Notes: generated by a model from the letters alone, not told the origin. A stretch of DNA of 8,249 nucleotides from an uncultured Eubacterium sp. (GCA_905193765.1 CAJJPZ010000094.1:1-8249), one strand, 5' to 3'; positions 1 to 5,943 are shown, counted from the first letter of the stretch. Made by a program: numbers and translations.

Positions 1-540
1 GTCGGTGCGGCTATGACAAAAGGCAACGTACTTATAAAAAATGTCGTTCCGGATCATCTTAAAGCCGTTATTGCCAAGCTCAGGGAATGCGGAGTTGAGA
101 TCACCATGACCGATGAAGGCGTGTGGGTGAGAGGCGACAGACAGCCGCTGGTATCCACTGATATAAAGACTCTGCCGTATCCGGGGTTCCCTACGGATAT
201 GCAGTCGCCGTTCATGGCTCTGCTTACGGTAGCCAAAGGCCCTAGTGTGGTCATCGAAACGGTGTTCGAAAACAGATTCATGCATGTCGGTGAATTCAAC
301 AGGATGGGGGCGAACATCAAGACTGACGGCAATTGCGCGATAATCCCGGGAGACAAGGCTCTTCAGGGAGCTCAGGTAGTCGCTACAGACCTGAGGGCAG
401 GAGCTGCGGTGGTCCTTACCGGTCTCGTAGCCGAAGGCACTACAGAAGTAACACAGGTGTACCACATAGACAGAGGCTATGAACATTTTGCAGATAAGCT
501 CAGAGCGCTCGGAGCCAACATAATGAGGGTGGAAGAGTAA
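1..540 (+). CDS. murA: UDP-N-acetylglucosamine 1-carboxyvinyltransferase (MurA), C-terminal part
   Basis: MurA transfers enolpyruvate from PEP to UDP-GlcNAc, the first committed cytoplasmic step of peptidoglycan synthesis. The reading frame is open from base 1, so the 5' part of the gene lies outside the window; 179 residues remain, about the last 43% of a roughly 420-residue enzyme. Conserved blocks are visible: YPGFPTDMQ (window residues 60-68, with the Asp equivalent to E. coli Asp305), DLRAGAA (130-136, equivalent to Asp369-Leu370-Arg371) and YHIDRGYE (154-161, Arg equivalent to Arg397). The constant offset of 239 from E. coli numbering suggests no net insertions or deletions across these blocks. 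The ATG at position 13 is an internal methionine, not the start. The PEP-loop cysteine (E. coli Cys115) is outside the window. Firmicutes often carry two MurA paralogues; which one this is cannot be told. A hairpin terminator follows. Confidence 0.96.
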   Translation, partial: VGAAMTKGNVLIKNVVPDHLKAVIAKLRECGVEITMTDEGVWVRGDRQPLVSTDIKTLPYPGFPTDMQSPFMALLTVAKGPSVVIETVFENRFMHVGEFNRMGANIKTDGNCAIIPGDKALQGAQVVATDLRAGAAVVLTGLVAEGTTEVTQVYHIDRGYEHFADKLRALGANIMRVEE

Positions 541-567
541 GTAAAAGTTATATATGAGAATACAGAT

Positions 568-610
568 CAGACCGTATATTCCATAGCAGGAACAGCGGTC
601 TGTTTTGATT
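568..610 (+). terminator. Probable rho-independent terminator after murA
   Basis: An outer perfect 7-bp stem, CAGACCG (568-574) with CGGTCTG (596-602), encloses an inner 4-bp stem, TTCC (579-582) with GGAA (589-592). It is followed by a T-rich run (TTTTGATTT from 603). The position, 28 nt after the murA stop, fits termination of the murA transcript. The T-run is interrupted, so efficiency may be partial and some read-through into the rubrerythrin gene is possible. Confidence 0.65.
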
Positions 611-617
611 TGCGGCA

Positions 618-623
618 TATAAT
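618..623 (+). promoter_or_regulatory. Candidate -10 box for rubrerythrin gene
   Basis: A perfect TATAAT lies 45 nt upstream of the rubrerythrin ATG. No good -35 hexamer sits 16-18 nt upstream; that region is occupied by the right arm of the murA terminator. There is no TGn extension. If it is used, transcription would begin near position 630, inside the inverted repeat that covers the ribosome binding site. The promoter may be weak or need an activator. Confidence 0.45.
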
Positions 624-658
624 GCTTCCTTATGTCAATAATAAAATCATAAGGAGGT
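624..658 (+). promoter_or_regulatory. Inverted repeat covering the rubrerythrin Shine-Dalgarno site
   Basis: GCTTCCTTATG (624-634) can pair with CATAAGGAGGT (648-658): nine Watson-Crick pairs and two G-U pairs, with a 13-nt A/T-rich loop (635-647). The right arm contains the AAGGAGG ribosome binding site (651-657) of the rubrerythrin gene, so an RNA containing both arms would hide it. The seven central pairs (CCTTATG/CATAAGG) also form a perfect DNA dyad next to the -10 box, so a repressor operator is an alternative reading. No riboswitch family or regulator box is recognised. Confidence 0.5.
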
Positions 659-667
659 TATAAATAT

Positions 668-1204
668 ATGAATGATTTAAAACAGAGCAGGACATACAAC
701 AACCTGATCGCTGCGTTTGCAGGAGAAACCCAAGCATGGGCCAGATATGAGTTCTTTGCTGCAAAAGCCAGGGAAGAGGATTACGGGCAAATAGCGGAGA
801 TATTCCAGGAGACGGCGTCCAATGAAAAAGCCCACGCAGAGATATGGTACAGACATTTTGCAGGCATAGGTACAACTGCAGAGAATCTGGTATCGGCGGC
901 AAAAGGGGAACATTACGAATGGAGCGAGATGTATGCTGATATGGCGAAGACTGCAAGAGAAGAAGGCTTCAGCAGCATCGCAGAGCAGATGGAAGGCATC
1001 GCAGCTGTAGAGAAAGCTCATGAGGAGAGATATCTCGCCCTGGAAAACAATATGCAGCAGGAAAAGGTATTTAAAAAAGATGAAAAGGTGACATGGATAT
1101 GCGGGCACTGCGGTCATGAGCATTACTGCAAGGATGCTCCGGATGTATGCCCTGTGTGCGGTCACAGCAGAGGGTATTTCAGGATCAAAAAAGAAAATTA
1201 CTGA
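668..1204 (+). CDS. rbr: Rubrerythrin
   Basis: Rubrerythrins are cytoplasmic non-heme iron proteins of anaerobes that reduce hydrogen peroxide with electrons from rubredoxin or NADH oxidoreductases. The 178-residue protein has the two usual parts. An N-terminal ferritin-like four-helix bundle (about 1-130) carries candidate diiron ligands Glu20, Glu53/His56 (NEKAH), Glu84, Glu87 and Glu115/His118 (EKAH). A C-terminal rubredoxin-like domain has Cys145-x2-Cys148 and Cys161-x2-Cys164 for a mononuclear iron. Length is normal for the short rubrerythrin class. An additional cysteine (Cys154) occupies a place in the rubredoxin loop that is usually glycine. The ATG is set by a strong AAGGAGG ten nucleotides upstream. 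The gene stands alone between two terminators, so it is probably transcribed as a single gene, with possible translational control by the upstream inverted repeat. Confidence 0.96.
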   Translation: MNDLKQSRTYNNLIAAFAGETQAWARYEFFAAKAREEDYGQIAEIFQETASNEKAHAEIWYRHFAGIGTTAENLVSAAKGEHYEWSEMYADMAKTAREEGFSSIAEQMEGIAAVEKAHEERYLALENNMQQEKVFKKDEKVTWICGHCGHEHYCKDAPDVCPVCGHSRGYFRIKKENY

Positions 1205-1218
1205 CAGTAATAGAAAAG

Positions 1219-1261
1219 CCGTCGTGGTCTGCCGGTCATTAGCAGAGCATGACGGTTTTTT
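1219..1261 (+). terminator. Rho-independent terminator after rubrerythrin
   Basis: A 14-position stem pairs 1219-1232 (CCGTCGTGGTCTGC) with 1242-1255 (GCAGAGCATGACGG), with one G-T wobble, one mismatch and a 9-nt loop. Six T residues (1256-1261) follow directly. It begins 14 nt after the stop codon. This is the strongest terminator in the window. Confidence 0.92.
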
Positions 1262-1275
1262 GATCACATTATGAA

Positions 1276-1304
1276 TTGTAGCGGGGAGCCGGATAGTGTA
1301 TAAT
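1276..1304 (+). promoter_or_regulatory. Sigma-A type promoter of the prmA-rsmE-dehydrogenase operon
   Basis: TTGTAG (1276-1281) and a perfect TATAAT (1299-1304) are separated by 17 nt. The -35 matches consensus only in TTG. The predicted start near 1311 gives a short leader of about 24 nt before prmA. It lies directly after the rubrerythrin terminator, as expected for the head of a new operon. Confidence 0.7.
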
Positions 1305-1334
1305 TAAACGGACAACTTGAGACGGGAGGAACAT

Positions 1335-2312
1335 ATGAAATACATAGAATTCAAGGTCCACGCCAGCAGGCAGGGAATAGAGCAGGTGACAGCGATGTTA
1401 ATGAGCAAAGGGATATATGAGATATCCATAGATGATCCTGCAGATATGGAAGATATCCTGAACAAAAAGAACGAATACGGCTGGGATTATATAGATGACG
1501 GGCTGAAGACTGATCTCGGGCGCGAACCATCAGCTGCGGTATACTTTGAGGACACGCCTGAGAACAGACAGAAAGTGCAGGATCTCAAGATAGAAGTCAT
1601 GAAGCTTAAGGACAGCGAGATCGAAGGCAGGTTCGGCAGCGAAGCAGATCTGGGAAGGCTGTACGCAGAAGACAACATTGTAGATGATAATGACTGGAAA
1701 GACAAGTGGAAAGAGTTTTTCAAACCGTCCAGAGTGACAGACCGCATAGTTGTCAAGCCGACATGGGAGGATTATCAGAAAGAAGGGGACGAGCTGGTCC
1801 TGGAGATAGACCCGGGCATGGCTTTCGGTACAGGGACCCACGAAACGACGTCGCTGTGCATGAAACTGATGGAAAAATATCTGGGGGATGATGCTGCAGA
1901 ACGTAAAGTACTGGATGTAGGCTGCGGATCAGGTATACTCTCGATCGCAGCGGCATTGCTGGGCTGTCGCAAGGTGCTGGGCGTCGAGATCGATGAAGAC
2001 GCTGTACGGGTCGCTGCGGAGAACACCGAAAAGAACAGTGTAGGCGACAGAGTCAGGATACAGCAGGGCGACCTTGCGAAGGGCATAGACTTCACTGCGG
2101 ACATAGTCGTGGCAAATCTTATGGCAGATCTGGTGGTGATGCTGACGCCGGACGTGAAAAACCATCTCGCTGAAAACGGCGTCTTCATATCATCGGGAAT
2201 ACTTGTGGAAAAGGAAGATGCCGTAACAGAGGCCATCAGGAACGAGGGCTTCGAGATCATTGAGATAGCAGAGGACGGCGAATGGTGTGCTATAGCATGC
2301 AGGGCAAGGTGA
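1335..2312 (+). CDS. prmA: Ribosomal protein L11 methyltransferase (PrmA)
   Basis: PrmA uses S-adenosylmethionine to methylate lysines and the N-terminal amino group of ribosomal protein L11 in the cytoplasm. The 325-residue product has the normal layout: an N-terminal L11-recognition domain (about 1-110), the linker block DWKDKWKEFFKP (120-131), the family signature FGTGTHETT (164-172), the SAM-binding motif VLDVGCGSG (192-200), an acidic end of the next strand (GVEID, 216-220) and the catalytic-region block VVANLMADL (258-266). I chose ATG 1335 because GGGAGGA (1324-1330) sits just upstream. An in-frame TTG at 1317 would overlap that ribosome binding site. It is the first gene of an operon; rsmE starts 4 nt after its stop. 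PrmA is usually dispensable, so it is a fine-tuning enzyme. Confidence 0.96.
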   Translation: MKYIEFKVHASRQGIEQVTAMLMSKGIYEISIDDPADMEDILNKKNEYGWDYIDDGLKTDLGREPSAAVYFEDTPENRQKVQDLKIEVMKLKDSEIEGRFGSEADLGRLYAEDNIVDDNDWKDKWKEFFKPSRVTDRIVVKPTWEDYQKEGDELVLEIDPGMAFGTGTHETTSLCMKLMEKYLGDDAAERKVLDVGCGSGILSIAAALLGCRKVLGVEIDEDAVRVAAENTEKNSVGDRVRIQQGDLAKGIDFTADIVVANLMADLVVMLTPDVKNHLAENGVFISSGILVEKEDAVTEAIRNEGFEIIEIAEDGEWCAIACRAR

Positions 2313-2316
2313 TATC

Positions 2317-3066
2317 ATGAGCAGATTTTTTGTGCCGGCTGAAAATGTCGGAGAAAGCAGCATATACATCGACGACCGCGAGGATCTGCACCATATGATG
2401 AAAGTGCTCAGATTGTCTGAAGGTGACAGGATAGAGATATCCGATTCTGTACAGTGGGAATACCAGGCGGAAATAACATATCTGGATAAAGACGGCGCCG
2501 AGGCGCGGATACTGGACAAGCAGAAATTCACCACGGAACCTGATGTGAAAGTGACCTTGTTCCAGGGTATACCGAAACAGGGCAAAATGGAGCTCATAGT
2601 ACAGAAAAATGTAGAACTGGGCATCAGCCGTATAGTTCCTGTCTTCATGAAGCGGACAGTGGTGGCCGACAAGGGGAATTTCGGCAAGAAGACAGAGCGA
2701 TGGCAGAAGGTAGCCGATGAATCGGTGAAGCAGTGCAGGCGCGGTGTGATACCGGAGGTGAGCGGTGCGGTAAAATTCGGCGGGATGATATCTGAACTTG
2801 AAAGGTTCGACCTGATTTTGTTTCCCTATGAGAATGAAGACGGGGTCACGATGAAGGATGTGCTGAGGAAGTTTGTGTCGTCAGGCGGCAGAAAGGACGC
2901 AGAAATCGCCGTCATAATAGGTCCGGAAGGCGGTTTTTCAGACGATGAGGCGGTGGAGATCGTATCTGCGGGGGGAAAGTCCCTTTCTCTGGGCAAAACG
3001 ACACTGAGAACTGAAACAGCGGGTATGGCTGCTGTTTCTATGATAATGTATGAAATGGAGTTGTAA
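2317..3066 (+). CDS. rsmE: 16S rRNA (uracil(1498)-N3)-methyltransferase (RsmE)
   Basis: RsmE methylates N3 of U1498 in helix 44 of 16S rRNA, acting on the assembled 30S subunit. The 249-residue protein begins with the typical MSRFFVP. It has an N-terminal PUA-like RNA-binding part (about 1-70), followed by a SPOUT domain with a trefoil-knotted SAM site. Visible motifs are the block ESVKQCRRG (135-143, family AxEQ(S/C)xR), IGPEGGFS (201-208) and LGKTTLRTETA (225-235). Length is normal. The start is 4 nt after the prmA stop, with a weak AAGGTG (2306-2311) inside the end of prmA, so translation is probably coupled. The prmA-rsmE pair is common in Firmicutes. The next gene begins directly after its stop codon. 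Confidence 0.95.
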   Translation: MSRFFVPAENVGESSIYIDDREDLHHMMKVLRLSEGDRIEISDSVQWEYQAEITYLDKDGAEARILDKQKFTTEPDVKVTLFQGIPKQGKMELIVQKNVELGISRIVPVFMKRTVVADKGNFGKKTERWQKVADESVKQCRRGVIPEVSGAVKFGGMISELERFDLILFPYENEDGVTMKDVLRKFVSSGGRKDAEIAVIIGPEGGFSDDEAVEIVSAGGKSLSLGKTTLRTETAGMAAVSMIMYEMEL

Positions 3067-3978
3067 ATGAAAGCAGTATTTCTTGACAGCGGGGTGATAG
3101 ATCCGGGAGACATATCATGGTCTTCTGTGGAAGCTATATGTGATTTTGTAAAATACGACGATACACCAGAGGAACAGGCACACGAACGTCTGAAAGACTC
3201 GGAAGCGGTCTTCACTGATTCTTTTCCGATTACAGGCGAACTGATGCGTTCATGCCCGAAGCTGAGATTCCTGGGCGTAGCAGCAACAGGGTACAATCAT
3301 ATCGATATTGCGACGGCTGAAGAGCTGGGAATAGCTGTGGCGAATGTACCGGCGTATTCCACAGATGCGGTGGCGCAGCATGCCTTTTCACTTCTGATGA
3401 CTTTGGCCAACAGGATACCGGACTACAGCAGGATGGTGTCCGAAAACAGATGGGAGGAGGCGCAGCGCACAGGCGGGATCATATATCCGATACAGATTCT
3501 CAGAGGAAAGAGCATCGGTATCGTAGGTTACGGCAATATAGGCAGGAGAGTAGGCGAAATGGCTGAAGCTTTTGGCATGACCGTCAATGTGTACAGCAGG
3601 GACAGAGAAGCTGCGGTATCGTCGGATTTCGTGTCACTGCACTGCCCGCTTACTGATGACAACAGAGAGATGGTGAACAGAGATTTCATAGGCAGCATGA
3701 AGGACGGCGCGATACTGATCAATACAGCCAGGGGTGGTCTTGTAGATGAAGCGGCTTTGGCAGAGGCGCTGAAGTCAGGAAAAATATCTGCAGCAGGACT
3801 GGATGTCCTCGGTACGGAGCCTCCGCAGCCTGATAACGTGCTCCTCGATGCACCGAACTGTATCATAACACCGCATATAGCATTCACACCTCATGAAACC
3901 AGGATGACGGTGGTCGAAACATGTGCGGCGAACCTGAAGAGTTTCATCGACGGAGAGAAACTGAACAGGCTCGTATGA
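3067..3978 (+). CDS. D-isomer specific 2-hydroxyacid dehydrogenase (glycerate dehydrogenase/hydroxypyruvate reductase-like), shortened Rossmann fold
   Basis: This family reversibly reduces 2-keto acids such as hydroxypyruvate, glyoxylate or pyruvate to D-2-hydroxyacids with NAD(P)H. The 303 residues show the substrate domain (VAATGYNHID, 71-80; NVPAYSTDAVAQHA, 93-106), the dinucleotide motif GYGNIG (154-159) and the catalytic set Arg222 (TARGG), Glu251 (TEPP) and His270 (TPHIAFTPHE). The second Rossmann strand ends in YSR rather than an acidic residue, which may favour NADPH (inference). Only seven residues (179-185) lie between YSR and SDFVSLHCP, whereas relatives have roughly 20-25, so one strand-helix unit seems absent. 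ATG 3067 directly abuts the rsmE TAA. GGAG (3057-3060) in the end of rsmE serves as ribosome binding site, implying co-translation with rsmE. The exact substrate cannot be assigned, and no clear terminator follows. Confidence 0.88.
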   Translation: MKAVFLDSGVIDPGDISWSSVEAICDFVKYDDTPEEQAHERLKDSEAVFTDSFPITGELMRSCPKLRFLGVAATGYNHIDIATAEELGIAVANVPAYSTDAVAQHAFSLLMTLANRIPDYSRMVSENRWEEAQRTGGIIYPIQILRGKSIGIVGYGNIGRRVGEMAEAFGMTVNVYSRDREAAVSSDFVSLHCPLTDDNREMVNRDFIGSMKDGAILINTARGGLVDEAALAEALKSGKISAAGLDVLGTEPPQPDNVLLDAPNCIITPHIAFTPHETRMTVVETCAANLKSFIDGEKLNRLV

Positions 3979-4004
3979 CATACCGTACATGCATCTCTAT
4001 GTCA
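3976..4004. repeat. Short inverted repeat joining two convergent stop codons
   Basis: TGACATA (3976-3982) and TATGTCA (3998-4004) are a perfect 7-bp inverted repeat with a 15-nt spacer. The outer three bases of each arm are the TGA stop codons of the dehydrogenase (plus strand) and of the M23-deacetylase gene (minus strand). There is no T-run on either side, so it is at best a weak two-way terminator and could be coincidental. Confidence 0.3.
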
Positions 4005-5810
4005 AAGGAAGTCAAAAAATTCTTCCGGTGATTTATCAGGAGGTCTGAGATGGCGCTTTATCATGTAAAGGCTGTCCGGATCTCCTTTTTTTATCGTGCT
4101 GACGCCTTCGGTGCAGCTCAGCGTTGCCTTGAAACCGGCTTTTCGGAGTATATCATCGGTGTTTTTGCTGAAAGCTCCGAAAGGATATGTGAATGTATTG
4201 GGGGCAACGCCTGTGACATAGGCTATCTGATCCTGCAGACGGGATATATCTCTGGTGAGAAATTTCATGTAATGGCTGTTGCTTTCTGATTTTTTCTGGG
4301 AAACGCCGTTGCGGGAGTCATAAGAGTGACAGTCGTATGAATGATTCTGTATTTCCCAGTTTCCGGACAGATGCATCTCCAGGATATCATCCCAGGTCAC
4401 ATGGGAATAGTTTGGATTTTCATCTTCATTTTCCGAAAATTCATCTGTCATCCTGCCTACTATGGATATCACCGCTTTCATGTCGTATTTGCGAAGCAGG
4501 GGGAATGCATAGTAGTAATTGTTGTAATATCCGTCATCGAAGCTCAGTACGATCGGCTTTGCGGGGAGCGTTCCTTTTCCTTCTTCATATGCTATGACAT
4601 CTTTCATGAACACAGGCGTATAGCCTTTCTTTTTCAGGTATTTCAGGTCTTTTTCAAGAAGATCGGGAGATACGACATATTCACTTTTTTTTACGGGATT
4701 TTTGAGTATGCTGTGGTACATCACCACCGGAAGACGGACCTTGTCTCTGTCAGATGTACCGGCTGAGGCCTGTATCTCGCGGAGATATGGGTTTTCTTCG
4801 GCAAACCTGTACCTGCGTCTGTAATCCCCTGTTTTATCATCACGTTCGACACTGCATCTGTGTGCGGAAAGGAGACGGGTGATATCGTAAAGATCTATCC
4901 ATATCTGGGTGTCGCTGTCCTTGGCGTCTTCATCGAATACGAGCTGCATCCCGAAATGGAGATGAGGAGTGTCGATATTGTTTGTATTCTCGCTGAGGCT
5001 GTAGCCTGTCTGTCCGGTGTATCCCAGGATGTCGCCTGCTTTCACTGCAGCGCCTATGTAAAGCCCGTCTGCAAAAGGATGATCCTTCTGCAGGTGCGCG
5101 TAATAGTAATATCTTTTCTTGTCGAAGCTCCTTATACCCAGACGCCAGCCTCCGTACTGATTCCATCCCATGGCTTCCACGATGCCGCTTTCCACGCTGA
5201 TGACTGGCGTACCGGATGATGTCAGAAGGTCATGACCCAGATGCTGCCTGCTGTATCCATAACTCCTGTTCTGACCGAAATCATCGAAGTCAGAGTAAGC
5301 GAATCCTTCAGCAAGTGGAAAGAAAGCTTTGAGACCGTATACTCTTTTCCATGACATCCTGCCGTTGCTGTCAGGTATCTCCAGCTGATATTCCCCGAGA
5401 AAACCTCCCAGCACAGCATCATATGCTTTGCTGTAGTACGGGTAGTATTTCATATCTCCGGTTATGTCGGAAAGCTTGTCGCCTTTTCGAAGAGCCTCGG
5501 TGAAGCTGTCCATGTCCTTTTCGGAATACCGGCTGAAATCCCCGCCATACCGGGCGCCCAGATATGCCAGTATATCTTTCCAGCTTATATGTATCTTTTC
5601 GTCATAGCTTTCGATGTCGATATCCATGGCTTTTTTCATGACTTCATAAGGTATATCGAAATCCACCCATTTTATATCCTCGGAGGGATCGGATATTTTC
5701 CGGTCCTTTGTGACCGGCGACGTGCCCATCAGAAGTGAAAATACGGCTGACAGTATGACACATGCAGCAACAGACAGTATGCCGGCTGCCTTCATTTTTC
5801 GTTTATTCAT
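4002..5810 (-). CDS. Membrane-anchored M23 (LytM-type) peptidase fused to a NodB-type polysaccharide deacetylase
   Basis: This 602-residue two-enzyme protein is probably exported and probably acts on peptidoglycan. The N-terminus (MNKRKMKAA) is basic, followed by a hydrophobic segment (about 8-28): an uncleaved anchor or signal peptide. Residues 40-170 form a helical region resembling the N-terminal part of clostridial M23 proteins. The M23 domain (about 180-290) has all zinc and catalytic positions: His190 and Asp194 (HLGHD), His239 (YAHL), His283 and His285 (HLHF). The C-terminal deacetylase (about 358-602) has VVMYHSI (362-368), SFDDG (423-427, catalytic base and metal Asp), HSYDCH (490-495) and TYPFGAF (541-547). 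Both active sites look intact. ATG 5810 is chosen for its AGGAGG (5820-5815); an upstream in-frame ATG at 5858 lacks one. The gene converges on the dehydrogenase with 23 bp between the stops and diverges from mtaB. Likely roles are crosslink cleavage plus N-deacetylation of glycan; the substrate is inferred. Confidence 0.93.
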   Translation of the reverse strand: MNKRKMKAAGILSVAACVILSAVFSLLMGTSPVTKDRKISDPSEDIKWVDFDIPYEVMKKAMDIDIESYDEKIHISWKDILAYLGARYGGDFSRYSEKDMDSFTEALRKGDKLSDITGDMKYYPYYSKAYDAVLGGFLGEYQLEIPDSNGRMSWKRVYGLKAFFPLAEGFAYSDFDDFGQNRSYGYSRQHLGHDLLTSSGTPVISVESGIVEAMGWNQYGGWRLGIRSFDKKRYYYYAHLQKDHPFADGLYIGAAVKAGDILGYTGQTGYSLSENTNNIDTPHLHFGMQLVFDEDAKDSDTQIWIDLYDITRLLSAHRCSVERDDKTGDYRRRYRFAEENPYLREIQASAGTSDRDKVRLPVVMYHSILKNPVKKSEYVVSPDLLEKDLKYLKKKGYTPVFMKDVIAYEEGKGTLPAKPIVLSFDDGYYNNYYYAFPLLRKYDMKAVISIVGRMTDEFSENEDENPNYSHVTWDDILEMHLSGNWEIQNHSYDCHSYDSRNGVSQKKSESNSHYMKFLTRDISRLQDQIAYVTGVAPNTFTYPFGAFSKNTDDILRKAGFKATLSCTEGVSTIKKGDPDSLYMIKRHLRPPDKSPEEFFDFL

Positions 5811-5865
5811 ATATCCTCCTACTACAATATGTTTATGGTTAATATCCCTTGCCTGCAATGATTAA

Positions 5866-5931
5866 AAATATGATTCTTTTAGCTGTTTTATGTATATCCC
5901 ACCTGTGTTATACTTTAAAAGAATCATTTTT
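5866..5931. repeat. Nested inverted repeats in the divergent fusion-gene/mtaB promoter region
   Basis: ATGATTCTTTTA (5870-5881) and TAAAAGAATCAT (5916-5927) form a perfect 12-bp inverted repeat, extended outward by three further pairs after one mismatch (5866-5868 with 5929-5931). Between the arms lies a second repeat, GTATA (5892-5896) with TATAC (5909-5913), the latter overlapping the mtaB -10 box. The outer arms are centred 46 bp apart and flank the mtaB core promoter. The layout suggests paired operator sites for one regulator; an AT-rich hairpin in a transcript is another possibility. Confidence 0.5.
5906..5914 (+). promoter_or_regulatory. Extended -10 promoter of mtaB
   Basis: TGTTATACT gives a TGn extension (5906-5908) plus a -10 hexamer with five of six consensus bases (5909-5914). 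The -35 region (about 5886-5891, TTTTAT) is poor, which is usual for extended -10 promoters. The predicted start is near 5921, within the right arm of the 12-bp inverted repeat. Confidence 0.55.
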
Positions 5932-5934
5932 CAG
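5907..5934 (-). promoter_or_regulatory. Possible promoter of the M23-deacetylase gene
   Basis: On the minus strand, CTGAAA (5934-5929) and TATAAC (5912-5907) are 16 nt apart and match consensus at four and five of six bases. Use of this site would give a leader of about 90 nt and would place the two divergent promoters on top of each other. Other weak hexamers occur nearby, so this is only a candidate. Confidence 0.22.
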
Positions 5935-5943
5935 GAGGACAGT

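Noticed and set aside
677..1267. Long antisense open frame of 196 codons opposite rubrerythrin
   Set aside because: It mirrors the rubrerythrin gene, has no ribosome binding site or recognisable domain, and would start in the rubrerythrin terminator.
1317..1334. Upstream TTG start for prmA, adding six residues
   Set aside because: It overlaps the GGGAGGA ribosome binding site; the protein family starts at the MKYIEF methionine encoded at 1335.
1775..2260. Antisense open frame opposite prmA, and similar ones opposite rsmE and the dehydrogenase
   Set aside because: Serine-rich, low-similarity translations typical of the reverse frames of real genes; no start signals.
4341..4766. Plus-strand open frames opposite the M23-deacetylase gene
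   Set aside because: The minus-strand frame has full catalytic motifs of two families; the plus-strand frames have no family features.
5811..5858. Sixteen-residue N-terminal extension of the M23-deacetylase protein
   Set aside because: No ribosome binding site before 5858, and the extension would be translated through the AGGAGG that serves ATG 5810; the signal anchor begins naturally at MNKRK.
5890..5943. Extended mtaB start at ATG 5890
   Set aside because: It lies in the promoter region upstream of the predicted transcription start; ATG 5944 has AGGAGG and begins the conserved MKIAFHTLGC.
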